Shown piece after piece: positions 17,443-26,617 of a stretch of DNA of 64,000 nt. The stretch comes from Algoriphagus sp. AGSA1 (GTDB lineage: Bacteria; Bacteroidota; Bacteroidia; Cytophagales; Cyclobacteriaceae), in NCBI RefSeq assembly GCF_021390545.1, contig NZ_JAJUWR010000004.1, forward strand, positions 1 to 64,000. Direction: 5' to 3'. A model generated the notes under the pieces. It was given only the letters and a program-made list of their open reading frames with translations. It was not told the origin of the DNA and ran no database searches. The position numbers and the translations under genes are program-made. Positions within the stretch are counted from its first letter, which is position 1, and every line of letters begins with the position of its first letter.

Positions 17443-18456
17443 TCACTTGAGTTTGTAGAAATTAAGTTTACTTTTTAACGACCGTATGGATATAATAAAA
17501 GATTGTGCTTCCTTTTCACTTAATTTAAAAAAATGTAAAATATTAGCTAATGTTAGCCAAGAATAAAACCTCAACTTTAACTTCAAGTTTAACTCTTTTG
17601 GATTATAATTATTTTTAACAAAGTGTAAAAACTTTTTATAATATCCACTTCTCACCAAAATGATAAAGTTTGTAACCACCGTTCGTTGAAAATCATAATT
17701 AGAATTCAATATAACCGATTCAATACCTTCTCTATTTACTCTTTCTAAAATTTGTTCCCTTTGCTCATGTTTCCGGGATAATAACATTCGTAGTACAGAA
17801 ATTCTACTATTTTTTTCGAAACTTTCCGGTTTAGCAGCCACACCATCTCCACGTTTAAACTGTTTATAATGAAGTGTATGTAAGATTTTACCTTTACCAA
17901 TTCTCAAAAATCTAAGAAACAAATCCCAGTCCTGTGTATTTGTGAAAATTTTTTCATATCCACCCACTTGTTCATAGGTCGATTTTCTAAACATAGAGGC
18001 TCCATGCATTATCCTACAGTTTAATAAAAAATCCTCAATATCCAAATCTCCAGAAAATTCACTTTCTTCAATTTTAGCTAATGTATCCTCATCATACCTT
18101 TCAAATCTGGATGCAACAACAACATAATCAGGATTTTCGTCTAAAAACTTGCTCTGCTCTTGTATACGTTCAGGTGAAGAAATATCACCTGAACCGTGAA
18201 TAGCAATATATTCACCTTGTGCTAAATCTACTGCCTTTCTTATAGTATTTGTAAAACCCATGTTTGCATGGGTTATTACACGTACCCTTGGATCAGTATA
18301 ACTATTAAATTTCTCTACAGTATTATCGGAAGAGCCATCGTCTACGAGCAACAACTCGAAGTCCTTAAAAGTCTGGTTAAGAAGACTTTCAATAGATTGA
18401 TCGACACAATATGATCTGTTGTAGTAAACTGTTATAATTGATACTTTTGGCTTCAT
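17443..18456 (-). CDS. Glycosyltransferase family 2
   Basis: A 337-residue GT-A enzyme. VSIITVYYNRSYCVDQSIES opens the domain and LLLVDDGSSDNTVEKF binds the nucleotide. The usual DxD region reads YIAIHGSGDISSPERI, where the first Asp is replaced (HGSGD); some active GT2 enzymes share this. WDLFLRFLRIGKG supplies the acceptor-side acid. The C-terminal ~120 residues are helical and not recognised. It lies between murB and a GT4 with 1-3 bp gaps. Confidence 0.85.
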   Translation of the reverse strand: MKPKVSIITVYYNRSYCVDQSIESLLNQTFKDFELLLVDDGSSDNTVEKFNSYTDPRVRVITHANMGFTNTIRKAVDLAQGEYIAIHGSGDISSPERIQEQSKFLDENPDYVVVASRFERYDEDTLAKIEESEFSGDLDIEDFLLNCRIMHGASMFRKSTYEQVGGYEKIFTNTQDWDLFLRFLRIGKGKILHTLHYKQFKRGDGVAAKPESFEKNSRISVLRMLLSRKHEQREQILERVNREGIESVILNSNYDFQRTVVTNFIILVRSGYYKKFLHFVKNNYNPKELNLKLKLRFYSWLTLANILHFFKLSEKEAQSFIISIRSLKSKLNFYKLK

Positions 18457-18459
18457 CGC

Positions 18460-19311
18460 TTATATCACTCTTTGTTCAACTTCTAATTCTACCTGATGCA
18501 AATTGTAAACCCTCTTTTTTACTTCCTCAATAATTTCAAGTATATCGGATCCTGATGCATTATTAAAGTTAATAATAAAGCCACCGTGTTTTTCTGATAT
18601 TTTTGCTCCGCCTATGGTAAACCCTTTCATCTGTAACTCATCTATCAATGCGCCTACGTAATAACCTGATGGTCGTTTGAAAACGCTTCCAGCATTTGGG
18701 AAATCCTTGGGTTGTTTTGCCCAGCGTTGCGCCTTTACTAATTCCATTTTTTCCCTAATCTCTGTTTTTCCCTTTCTCTGCAATTTGAGCCAGGCTTTTA
18801 GTACAATTTTATCAGTATTACGTTGAAAAAAACTGTTGCGATATTCAAAAGACATCTCTTCTTTAAATATTTCTTTTATTTGTAGGTCAGCCAAATCCAA
18901 ATAGCGAACCTTTACCAACACATCTTTGATTTCCTCACCAGAAGCACCTGCATTCATCACTATTGCGCCACCAAGCGAACTTGGGATATCATAAAATATT
19001 TCAACCCCACTCAGCCCAACTTCAAGAGCCAATTGTGCCACATCCCACATCATTGCTCCTGCCTCAATTCCTAAAACATCGTCTTCAACTTCAACTTGAT
19101 TAAAATTCCCATTAAAAAGCAACATGGGTTTCTCGTAATAGTCCTTTGAAAAAATAATATTGTGCCCGCTTCCTAATAATATAAAATCTTTATTCATTGT
19201 GAAAAAAGAAACTATATCCTCCTCGCATTCTGGGAAATAAGCAACTTTACAATTCGCTTTTATTTTATATGAGTTATAAGATGTAAGATCTAAATTTTCT
19301 GTTATTTTCAT
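18460..19311 (-). CDS. murB: MurB-like UDP-N-acetylenolpyruvoylglucosamine reductase
   Basis: Family reaction: NADPH- and FAD-dependent reduction of UDP-GlcNAc-enolpyruvate to UDP-MurNAc. The 283-residue protein has the FAD-domain motif ILLGSGHNIIFSKDYY, DIPSSLGGAIVMNAGASG, the substrate Arg in FEYRNSFFQR, the catalytic-type Ser in PNAGSVFKRPSGYYVG and a C-terminal Glu in VELEVEQ. All key positions of MurB appear kept, so it should be active. Its start overlaps the wzx stop by one base. Being embedded in an exopolysaccharide operon, with a murA at 21346, suggests a polymer role rather than cell wall only. Confidence 0.87.
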   Translation of the reverse strand: MKITENLDLTSYNSYKIKANCKVAYFPECEEDIVSFFTMNKDFILLGSGHNIIFSKDYYEKPMLLFNGNFNQVEVEDDVLGIEAGAMMWDVAQLALEVGLSGVEIFYDIPSSLGGAIVMNAGASGEEIKDVLVKVRYLDLADLQIKEIFKEEMSFEYRNSFFQRNTDKIVLKAWLKLQRKGKTEIREKMELVKAQRWAKQPKDFPNAGSVFKRPSGYYVGALIDELQMKGFTIGGAKISEKHGGFIINFNNASGSDILEIIEEVKKRVYNLHQVELEVEQRVI

Positions 19312-20612
19312 TATTTCTTTTTTGGAATAAGCTTATCTAACTTCGAAAAAATAACATTAAAATCACTTTTTCGAATGCCGAACAATTCCTTGGCAGGTAC
19401 TTTCGTTTCTTTACAATAAAAATAAGCAAACAGAATAGCTGCCACACTGTAGCTTATAGAGGAGGCAAATGAAGCACCATTAGCCCCATAATCTTGGATC
19501 CACAGTAAATTAAGTACCACATTTAGAATTAATGCAGGAACCATTGCTTTCATAGAAATCCAAGGTTTTCCTTTTCCTGCTAAATCCATATTCATTACCT
19601 TAAAAACAGTCAATAATAAAACACCTGGTAATAAAATTTTTAAAACAGAAATACTATCGCGAAACGCTTCACCATACATAGTAAGTATTACAAAATTAGA
19701 CAGGAAAAACAAAACCAAAGATGCCCCCCCAACTATAACCAAAGAAATCCGTAATAATTGTGCCACCTTAAGCGAGAACACATAGTCATCTTTTGCAGAC
19801 GCACTTCGTGAAAAAATGATAGTACTTAATACCATGGGAATTTGCCAAAGATACTGAATTATTCCTGCTCCTTTTGAATAAATACCAAGCTCGTAAGAAG
19901 TACTCAACTTATCCAACAAAATAACATCTACCTTATAGTTTAGATTAATTATCAACAATGCTATGGCATAAACAATCCCCAAAGACAACATTGACTTTAT
20001 GACTTTAAAATCATATTGTAAACTAAATGCTTTCAAAAATTCATTTTTAAAAAGCATAAACATTGCCATAAATAATTGTCCGCCTACTGCAGCAATCAAT
20101 GCTCCCTGTACTCCTTGGTTGAATAATCCGACCAATATTAAAGAAACAACTAATACTATAAATGGCGGAACCCAATTTACTTTGTTGAATGATTGTAAGT
20201 CATTTCTGCCCAAGAAAATCCCAGAATTATAAGTAATAAACAAACTAAACGGTATAGGTAAAAGTGCCAAAATTACCCAAAGGAAATTTTCTCCCGACTT
20301 ACTAAAATAGGTCATTAGAACAAAACAAACTATTAGCGAAACAATTGTCGTTAAACTCCAAATTTGAGTAATAGCTGTTTTTATTCTATCCTCGGAATAA
20401 ATCTTTTTTCCTAAAAAATACGCTGTAGATTGCCGAATTCCTAAGGACCCAAACGACATAAACAATGAGGGATAAACAATAAGCCCTGCTATAATACCAT
20501 TTCCCTCCGGCCCAATAAAGCGAGCAGTCACAATAGAAGTGGCAACACCAAAAAATATAATGGCTACATTTGAGGTGGCAACCCGGGCTAAATCCTTTAT
20601 AAAAGAACTCAT
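19311..20612 (-). CDS. wzx: Wzx-type oligosaccharide flippase
   Basis: A 433-residue membrane protein of the polysaccharide transporter/MOP superfamily with about twelve to fourteen helices. It begins with the usual amphipathic start SSFIKDLARVATSNVAIIFF and has GPEGNGIIAGLIVYPSLFMS after helix one. It would flip lipid-linked repeat units across the inner membrane. It overlaps the upstream acetyltransferase by 4 bp (ATGA type) and murB by 1 bp, indicating translational coupling. AT-rich codon use like the rest of the core. Confidence 0.87.
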   Translation of the reverse strand: MSSFIKDLARVATSNVAIIFFGVATSIVTARFIGPEGNGIIAGLIVYPSLFMSFGSLGIRQSTAYFLGKKIYSEDRIKTAITQIWSLTTIVSLIVCFVLMTYFSKSGENFLWVILALLPIPFSLFITYNSGIFLGRNDLQSFNKVNWVPPFIVLVVSLILVGLFNQGVQGALIAAVGGQLFMAMFMLFKNEFLKAFSLQYDFKVIKSMLSLGIVYAIALLIINLNYKVDVILLDKLSTSYELGIYSKGAGIIQYLWQIPMVLSTIIFSRSASAKDDYVFSLKVAQLLRISLVIVGGASLVLFFLSNFVILTMYGEAFRDSISVLKILLPGVLLLTVFKVMNMDLAGKGKPWISMKAMVPALILNVVLNLLWIQDYGANGASFASSISYSVAAILFAYFYCKETKVPAKELFGIRKSDFNVIFSKLDKLIPKKK

Positions 20613-21136
20613 TGACCTTTTATTTTAAATGGGATGCCATATGCCACAGAGTTTGCGGGAACATCTTTGTTAATCAGAGAACTTGCTCCTATAACACTGT
20701 ATTCTCCTATGGTTAATCCTCCTATAATTTTTGCACCCGCATAAATTTTCACATTGTCTTTAACAATAGGATATTCTAATTTTTCTCCTAGCTTTCCATG
20801 GCTTCCAAAAGTTACTTGCTGCCAAATCTTAACATTGTTTCCAATTATCACTCCATCACCAATAACAATACCAATAGCATGCGGAAAACGAACACATTTA
20901 CCAATCTGCGCTTTATAAGAAATATCACATCCTCTTTTAGAAACAAGTTTATATTTATAATAAAGCGCAATCTGGCGAGAAAGAACAAATCTATTATAAA
21001 ATAAATACTTACCAATTCTATGGTTTAGTAAAACCCGAAATCCTGCACTATAAAAATAGCAGCGTAGAAAAGTTTTAAACGACTTTTTCGGCAAATCGTC
21101 CTTTATAGCTTCTATGGTTTGTTTAAGTGTTATCAT
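20609..21136 (-). CDS. Serine O-acetyltransferase-like hexapeptide acetyltransferase
   Basis: A 175-residue CysE/WcaB-like protein. It has an N-terminal helical part, then PHAIGIVIGDGVIIGNNVKI with the likely catalytic His, WQQVTFGSHGK and the repeat end IGEYSVIGASSLINKDVPAN. In this context it more likely acetylates a sugar than serine. The ATG at 21136 gives the normal start; an upstream in-frame start at 21193 is not needed. It leads the tightly packed operon running down to 12305, with 209 bp separating it from the murA end. Confidence 0.82.
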   Translation of the reverse strand: MITLKQTIEAIKDDLPKKSFKTFLRCYFYSAGFRVLLNHRIGKYLFYNRFVLSRQIALYYKYKLVSKRGCDISYKAQIGKCVRFPHAIGIVIGDGVIIGNNVKIWQQVTFGSHGKLGEKLEYPIVKDNVKIYAGAKIIGGLTIGEYSVIGASSLINKDVPANSVAYGIPFKIKGQ

Positions 21137-21345
21137 TAGTTTATAAGTGCGCCCAGTTGACAGCACGTAGCCAAAGTTGATAGATTGTAACAATTAGTTA
21201 GGAACTGATTTGAAGTAGTGTTTTTTTGGTTAAAAATGGCCAAGACCATTAGAATAACTTCTATTTTACTGATCTCACTTTCCTGATTAAGAAAGTATTG
21301 TGGCAGTTCATCCAAACGTGTAATAGAGAGGATACATACGTTGGT

Positions 21346-22590
21346 TTAAATAGAAATCCCTAATTTTTTCAGTTTTTCAAACAAATTTTCATAACCCCGG
21401 TGTATTTGCCAAGAATTTTCTATTAAAGTTTCGCCTTCAGCTGTAAGCCCAGCAAGAAGCAATGCTATACCAGCTCTCAAATCTAGCGCATTAACCTCTG
21501 CTCCAATCAGAGGATTTCCTCCATTAATTACAAGCAGATCACCTTCTACCGAATAATTCATTCCCATCTTAGCAAGCTCTTCTGCATAGCCATATCTACC
21601 AGGAAATCTCAAATCAACTATTTTGGACTCACCTTTGGACATAGCACCATAAACTGCTAAAATCGGTTGCATATCTGAATTGATTCCAGGATAAGGACCT
21701 GTGCTTATTTCTAACGGATATGGAGATCCTCCTTTAACTATAACTGAATCAACACCCTTATACCACCTAAAACCACTTTCTTTTAAAAATATTAAAGGAA
21801 CTTCCAAATGATCTACAGGGAAATTCTCAATTTCAACGTCTCCATTTGTTATTACTGACCCTATTGCCCATGTTAAAGCTTCCATATTGTCAGGTATAAC
21901 GCTGTGAACAACTCCAGACAACTTTCTTACCCCATCAATCTCAATTCTTTGTTGGCCAAAAACCTTGATTATTGCGCCCATTTTGGATAACATATCTATT
22001 AAATCCATTATTTCAGGGCGAATATGTGGATTCCATAGAACAGTACTTCCCTCTGCAAGAGAGGCGGCTATAATGCTATTTTCGGTAGCACCTGTAGATC
22101 TCATAGGTAAATGGATACTATTCCCCTTCAATCTACCATCTTTGGCCTTAGCACATAAAAAGTCATCTTCTTCCCAGACTTCAGCCCCTAACCTTTCTAA
22201 AAGCATTACGTGCAAATCATACTTACGCTCACCAAGCTTACATCCACCAGGAAGCGGAACCTTTCCTTCACCAAATCTTGCTGTAAGAGCTCCAAGAATA
22301 AGCAGTGTATTACGGATAGATCTTTCTTTCCAATCGAGGACTGTTGTAGTATTAGCTTCTGATTCCGAAATTTTCACATAGTCTTCATTCGAATAGTATT
22401 CTTTACCTAACACCTTTAGCATCTCCAAATGAACTTGTACATCCAATAAGCCATTCGGAAAATTATACAATTCTACATTCTCATCTGTGAGTATAGATGC
22501 TGCTAGAAGTCGCAGTGAGCTGTTTTTTGCCCCACTCACTTTCACTTTGCCTTGCAAAGTTCCTTTTGTAACTTTTAAAATATTATTCAT
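21346..22590 (-). CDS. murA: MurA-like UDP-GlcNAc 1-carboxyvinyltransferase
   Basis: Family reaction: enolpyruvyl transfer from phosphoenolpyruvate to the 3-OH of UDP-GlcNAc. The 414-residue protein keeps the MurA landmarks: SGAKNSSLRLLAAS (the Lys-Asn pair near 20), the active-site Cys and following Arg in PLPGGCKLGERKYDLH, NSDMQPI with the catalytic Asp, and LDLRAGIALLLAGL with the late Arg. It should therefore be active. A murB homologue lies 2 kb downstream in the same direction. Whether this is the sole murA of the genome or a dedicated copy cannot be seen from here. Confidence 0.88.
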   Translation of the reverse strand: MNNILKVTKGTLQGKVKVSGAKNSSLRLLAASILTDENVELYNFPNGLLDVQVHLEMLKVLGKEYYSNEDYVKISESEANTTTVLDWKERSIRNTLLILGALTARFGEGKVPLPGGCKLGERKYDLHVMLLERLGAEVWEEDDFLCAKAKDGRLKGNSIHLPMRSTGATENSIIAASLAEGSTVLWNPHIRPEIMDLIDMLSKMGAIIKVFGQQRIEIDGVRKLSGVVHSVIPDNMEALTWAIGSVITNGDVEIENFPVDHLEVPLIFLKESGFRWYKGVDSVIVKGGSPYPLEISTGPYPGINSDMQPILAVYGAMSKGESKIVDLRFPGRYGYAEELAKMGMNYSVEGDLLVINGGNPLIGAEVNALDLRAGIALLLAGLTAEGETLIENSWQIHRGYENLFEKLKKLGISI

Positions 22591-22734
22591 AATTTTTTTT
22601 TAAATATTAAAGATCCCATTGTTAATCTATTGTAAAAAGATTGAAGCTAACAGAGAAGATTTACTCAAATCACCTAAACTATCAATTTATAAATTATAAG
22701 CTTAACAATTAACTATAAAAAGCGAGATTTAGTT

Positions 22735-22765
22735 AAAATGAGAGAGAGAGACTACACCTCATTTT
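22735..22765 (-). terminator. Hairpin between UDP-glucuronate epimerase and murA
   Basis: AAAATGAG (22735-22742) and CTCATTTT (22758-22765) can pair around a 15-nt loop, with the minus-strand 3' arm ending in TTTT. It lies 72 bp past the epimerase stop. It may terminate or attenuate before murA; the U-run is short. Confidence 0.35.
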
Positions 22766-22836
22766 GAGAAGAATAACTAAATATAAATTCAAAAAAATTA
22801 AGTAAATACTTATGAGTATAATAAGACTATACTCAT

Positions 22837-23850
22837 TTAACTGTCTTTTACTTTATAGTACTCGACATACCATTTTACAAAATTCTCTATACCTTCCTTT
22901 AAATGAATTTTTGGTAAGTATGAAAACTTTTCTCTCAAATTATGAGTATCTGCATAAGTAACTTGCACATCTCCTGGTTGAGCCTCAATATACTTCTTAG
23001 AAAGTATCTTTCCTGTACTATCTTCAATCTGATGGATAAAATCTCCTAAACCAAGAGGCCTACCCTGACCTATATTACATACTTCCGCACCATCTATTTT
23101 TTCACTCTGCCCAAATATTTGAATAATCCCAGCAATAATATCGTCGATATAGGTAAAATCCCTCTTTTGATTTCCCTGATTAAAAACCCTTATTTCTGAT
23201 CCCTCAAAGGCCGCCTTAGTGAAGATAAATGGAGCCATATCCGGTCTTCCCCATGGCCCATATACAGTGAAAAACCTTAAACCTATTGAGTTAATATTAA
23301 ATAAATGGTGGTAGGTATAGGCCATTAATTCATTTGATCTCTTCGTAGCGGCATACAGACTGACAGGTTTATTACAATTTTCTTCTTCCGAAAATGGCTG
23401 TTTTGATTCCATGCCATACACCGAGGAGCTTGATGCATAGATAAGGTTATCGATAGCTTTATTTCTACAAAATTCTAATACATTCAAAAACCCTTCAATA
23501 TTGGATTTAATATAGGCCTTGGGGTTTTCCAGACTATACCTTACCCCTGCCTGAGCCGCTAGATGAATAATAGAAGTGATCCCAAAATCATCAGCAAGAA
23601 AGCTCCATAAGCTATCATCCTCAATATCTGCCTTAATAAAAGTAAAATCGCCAGCAACTAGTGTCGGAAATGAAGAGTCATTTTGATTTATACCGATTAT
23701 TCCTAATTCTGCTAATCTTGCTAATTTTAAATTAGGGTCATAATAAGAATTTAAGTTATCAACTCCTACAACGTTATGTCCCTCCTTAATCAGTCTGTTG
23801 CAGAGATGAAATCCAATAAATCCTGCAGCTCCGGTAACTAGTATTTGCAT
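22837..23850 (-). CDS. UDP-glucuronate 4-epimerase-like NAD-dependent epimerase
   Basis: A short-chain (extended SDR) sugar epimerase of 337 residues. It has the NAD motif TGAAGFIGFHLCNRL, DNLNSYYDPNLKLARL typical of glucuronate epimerases, the catalytic SSSSVYG and YAATKRSNEL (Y-x3-K), then RFFTVYGPWGRPDMA. It probably interconverts UDP-GlcA (made by the ugd at 28948) and UDP-GalA, giving an acidic sugar for the polymer. An NAD-dependent UDP-glucose or GlcNAc epimerase is the alternative, but the N-terminal signature favours glucuronate. Confidence 0.82.
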   Translation of the reverse strand: MQILVTGAAGFIGFHLCNRLIKEGHNVVGVDNLNSYYDPNLKLARLAELGIIGINQNDSSFPTLVAGDFTFIKADIEDDSLWSFLADDFGITSIIHLAAQAGVRYSLENPKAYIKSNIEGFLNVLEFCRNKAIDNLIYASSSSVYGMESKQPFSEEENCNKPVSLYAATKRSNELMAYTYHHLFNINSIGLRFFTVYGPWGRPDMAPFIFTKAAFEGSEIRVFNQGNQKRDFTYIDDIIAGIIQIFGQSEKIDGAEVCNIGQGRPLGLGDFIHQIEDSTGKILSKKYIEAQPGDVQVTYADTHNLREKFSYLPKIHLKEGIENFVKWYVEYYKVKDS

Positions 23851-23895
23851 GGCTTGTTTAAGAGAAATTAGATTTGACTTTTGGAATACGAGTAA

Positions 23896-25092
23896 TTACT
23901 CCGACTGTCTATAGACTTCGTGACCACCCTCAACCAAATGCATATCCTTTTGCATCAATTTGATATCGGAGACCATCATATCCTCCACTAGTCCTGCCAA
24001 ATCGTATTCCGGCTCCCAGCCCAATTGGTTTTTTGATTTGGTAGGGTCGCCAAGGAGAAGATCAACTTCTGTGGGGCGGAAGTAGGTGGGATCCACGCGG
24101 ATGATTTCCGAGTTAATAGTTAAATTGTTAAAGGTTATCCCGTTAACTGTTAACTCTGAACCATTAACAGTTATCCCTTTCCCCGTTGCCTCATAGTATT
24201 TCTGCTCATCCACAGCGTCTAGTATCCCCACCTCATTGACCCCTTCTCCTTCCCAGCGGATGCTGAAGCCCACATGGGCAAAGGACATCTGGACGAAGTC
24301 CCGCACTTTGGTGGTTTTCCCGGTAGCTATGACAAAATCCTCCGCTTTGTCCTGCTGCAAGATCAACCACATGGCTTTTACATAATCCTTGGCATGCCCC
24401 CAGTCCCTTAGGGCTTCCAAGTTGCCTAAATACAAGCAGTCTTGCATGCCCAAAGCAATGGCTGCGGTGGCCATGGTAATCTTACGTGTCACAAAGGTCT
24501 CGCCTCTTCTTGGAGATTCGTGGTTGAACAAAATCCCGTTGCAAGCAAACATATCATAGGCTTCCCGGTAGTTTTTGGTGATCCAGAAACCGTAGATCTT
24601 TGCCGCTCCATAGGGGGACCTAGGGTAGAACGGCGAGCTCTCGTCATAGAAACCTGCCGCGTTTTTGTTTTCCGGCATACCTCCGTACAGTTCTGAAGTA
24701 GAGGCTTGGTAAATTCTGGTCTTTTTCTCCAGTCCCAGAATACGGACCGCCTCCAGGATTCTTAGGGTTCCGATACCATCCACATTGGCCACATACTCCG
24801 GAGAGTCAAAGGACACCTTCACATGGGACATGGCTCCCAGATTGTAAATCTCATCCGGCTGCACTTCCTGTATAATGCGGATAATATTGGTAGAATCCGT
24901 CAGATCACCGTAATGTAACTTGAAATTAACAGACTTCTCGTGCTGATCCTGATAGAGGTGATCTACACGCTGTGTGTTAAAGGATGAGGCCCTACGCTTG
25001 ATCCCATGAACCATGTAGCCTTTTTCCAGTAAAAGCTCGGCTAAGTAGGAGCCGTCTTGTCCGGTGATACCGGTGATGAGTGCGGTTTTCAT
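23896..25092 (-). CDS. gmd: GDP-mannose 4,6-dehydratase with in-frame repeat insertion
   Basis: First step of GDP-L-fucose synthesis: GDP-mannose to GDP-4-keto-6-deoxymannose. The protein has the NADP motif [30 protein letters not shown], the catalytic [14 protein letters not shown] (Y-x3-K) and [15 protein letters not shown] near the C-terminus. The ATG at 25092 gives the canonical MKTALITG start; the GTG at 25107 is not needed. At 398 residues it is ~25 longer than usual. The excess is one block of 23 residues (about 306-328, DNA 24109-24177) encoded by a TTAAC-rich palindromic repeat, placed between ATGK and EIIRVDP. The two halves otherwise join perfectly, so the gene may still work. Confidence 0.93.
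   Translation of the reverse strand: MKTALITGITGQDGSYLAELLLEKGYMVHGIKRRASSFNTQRVDHLYQDQHEKSVNFKLHYGDLTDSTNIIRIIQEVQPDEIYNLGAMSHVKVSFDSPEYVANVDGIGTLRILEAVRILGLEKKTRIYQASTSELYGGMPENKNAAGFYDESSPFYPRSPYGAAKIYGFWITKNYREAYDMFACNGILFNHESPRRGETFVTRKITMATAAIALGMQDCLYLGNLEALRDWGHAKDYVKAMWLILQQDKAEDFVIATGKTTKVRDFVQMSFAHVGFSIRWEGEGVNEVGILDAVDEQKYYEATGKGITVNGSELTVNGITFNNLTINSEIIRVDPTYFRPTEVDLLLGDPTKSKNQLGWEPEYDLAGLVEDMMVSDIKLMQKDMHLVEGGHEVYRQSE
24109..24177. repeat. TTAAC-type repeat inserted in frame in gmd
   Basis: This 69-bp stretch consists of GTTAAC/GTTAAA words (GTTAATAGTTAAATTGTTAA, then AGGTTATCCCGTTAACTGTT and AACTCTGAACCATTAACAGT). They match the intergenic heptamer arrays at 7545, 28124, 28718 and 30334. 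Its length is exactly 23 codons and it carries no stop in the gmd frame. Confidence 0.85.
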
Positions 25093-25097
25093 GTTTT

Positions 25098-25145
25098 TTC
25101 TTGACACGGAGTCTCACTGAGTTATACCCGGAGTCCCACTGGTTA
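25098..25145. repeat. Flanking repeat right of gmd start, left of GxxExxY gene
   Basis: ACACGGAGTCTCACTGAGTT and a following CGGAGTCCCACTGG are the inverted counterpart of the sequence at 25527-25573 (GTGTAACTCAGTGACTTCTC, then CGTGAAACTCTGTG). Together they bracket the GxxExxY gene. Confidence 0.65.
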
Positions 25146-25146
25146 A

Positions 25147-25521
25147 TTATTTAATATATCTTTTTATGCCCTCCCTTAGGCTTTTGGTATTGAAATTCAA
25201 CAGCAATCCTACTTTATGACCCGAAAACTTCAAATAAGTTAAAATTTGGGCTGTATGCACTTCGGTTAATTTCTCAACTACTTTAAGTTCGATAATAACC
25301 TGATTTTCTACAAGCAAATCGATTCTATAACCACATTCCAGTTTAATCTCTTCATAAATCAATGAAACAGGAACTTCAGAAGCCACCAGTAAACCTTCTT
25401 TTTCCAATTCATACTTCAGACAAGCTTGGTATGCAGATTCCAAAAGTCCTGGCCCCAGTTGAGAATGAACCTTAAAAGCACATTTTAATATAAGCTCTGT
25501 TAATTTTTCCTTTTCAAGCAT
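25147..25521 (-). CDS. GxxExxY family small protein
   Basis: A 124-residue protein with the family-naming motif LGPGLLESAYQACLKYEL (G-x2-E-x2-Y) and the PD-(D/E)xK-like core GYRIDLLVENQVIIELKVVE. The function is not established; the fold is related to restriction-type nucleases. Such genes are typically found as solitary passengers between genes of environmental bacteria. Here it sits between fcl and gmd, in the same direction, bracketed by inverted CTCAGTGA/CTCCGTG repeats, which suggests it was inserted as a unit into a former fcl-gmd gene pair. Confidence 0.85.
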   Translation of the reverse strand: MLEKEKLTELILKCAFKVHSQLGPGLLESAYQACLKYELEKEGLLVASEVPVSLIYEEIKLECGYRIDLLVENQVIIELKVVEKLTEVHTAQILTYLKFSGHKVGLLLNFNTKSLREGIKRYIK

Positions 25522-25526
25522 ATCAC

Positions 25527-25573
25527 TAAAAAAAACTGTGTAACTCAGTGACTTCTCCGTGAAACTCTGTGCA
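25527..25573. repeat. Flanking repeat right of GxxExxY gene
   Basis: The sequence contains GTGTAACTCAGTGACTTCTC and CGTGAAACTCTGTGC, the inverted partner of 25098-25145. Confidence 0.65.
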
Positions 25574-25597
25574 ATAAAGTTGCGAGCCTGCGAGCTA

Positions 25598-26587
25598 TTA
25601 AATTTTCACTTGCTTAAACGTCTCCTGATTCTCGAGGAACCACTCGTATGTTCTCTTGATCCCTTCTTCCAAGCCCACTTTGGCTTTCCATCCGGCATCA
25701 GTCATCTTGGAGACATCCATGAGTTTTCTTGGGGTTCCATCGGGTTTGCCGGCATCCCAGATGATTTCACCGGTATGGCTTACGGTTTGTTGGATGAGCT
25801 CTGCCAGTTCTTTGATGGTCAAATCCACCCCAGTTCCTACATTGTACAGATTATCCTGGAATTGGTTTTCCAATGCATAGACTACCGCATCCGCCAAATC
25901 CTCAACAAATAAGAATTCGCGCATTGGTGTTCCACTACCCCATAGTGTCACAGGTAAGTGCTCTTTCTCTGCTTCGACTTCGCTCAGCATAGACAAATGT
26001 GATTGTTTTGCCTCATGAAACTTGCGGATCATGGCAGGCAGCACATGGGAGGTGTTCAGGTCAAAATTGTCGTAAGGGCCATATAGATTGGTAGGCATCA
26101 GGGAGATGTAATCCTTTCCAAATTGTTTTCGGATAGCCTCACAGGCCTTCACTCCCGTGATCTTGGCTATGGCGTACCACTCATTGGTAGGTTCCAAGGG
26201 GCCGGTAAGCAAATATTCCTCCTTCAGGGGCTGTGGGGCCAGTTTGGGATAGATGCAGGAGGATCCCAGGAAGATAAACTTCTGTACGTCGGTACTAAGA
26301 GAAGTATCTATGAGATTGTTCTGAATCTGCATATTCTCCATCAGGAACTGATAGGGATAGTCATTGTTAGCCAAGATTCCTCCTACCCGGGCCGCGGCGT
26401 CTATGACCACATCGGGTTTCTCCTGAGCAAAGAATGCCTCTACAGCTTCCCTGTTTCTTAGGTCTAGCTGGCTGGAGGTTCTTCCTACCAGGTTGGTGTA
26501 ACCTTTGGCTTCCAAGTCTCTCCAGATGGCGGAGCCTACCATGCCACGGTGGCCAGCGATGTAAATCTTTGCGTTGTTATTTATCAT
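25598..26587 (-). CDS. fcl: GDP-L-fucose synthase
   Basis: Second step of GDP-L-fucose synthesis: epimerisation and NADPH reduction of the 4-keto-6-deoxymannose intermediate. The 329-residue protein has the NADP motif AGHRGMVGSAIWRDLE, DLRNREAVEAFF, LGSSCIYPKLAPQPLKEEYL and the catalytic YAIAKITG (Y-x3-K), all diagnostic of WcaG/Fcl. The ATG at 26587 is preferred over a GTG at 26593. It was probably once adjacent to gmd; the GxxExxY gene now separates them. Confidence 0.93.
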   Translation of the reverse strand: MINNNAKIYIAGHRGMVGSAIWRDLEAKGYTNLVGRTSSQLDLRNREAVEAFFAQEKPDVVIDAAARVGGILANNDYPYQFLMENMQIQNNLIDTSLSTDVQKFIFLGSSCIYPKLAPQPLKEEYLLTGPLEPTNEWYAIAKITGVKACEAIRKQFGKDYISLMPTNLYGPYDNFDLNTSHVLPAMIRKFHEAKQSHLSMLSEVEAEKEHLPVTLWGSGTPMREFLFVEDLADAVVYALENQFQDNLYNVGTGVDLTIKELAELIQQTVSHTGEIIWDAGKPDGTPRKLMDVSKMTDAGWKAKVGLEEGIKRTYEWFLENQETFKQVKI

Positions 26588-26617
26588 AGACACTACGTTA
26601 GAAGAATTAAGGTATTA

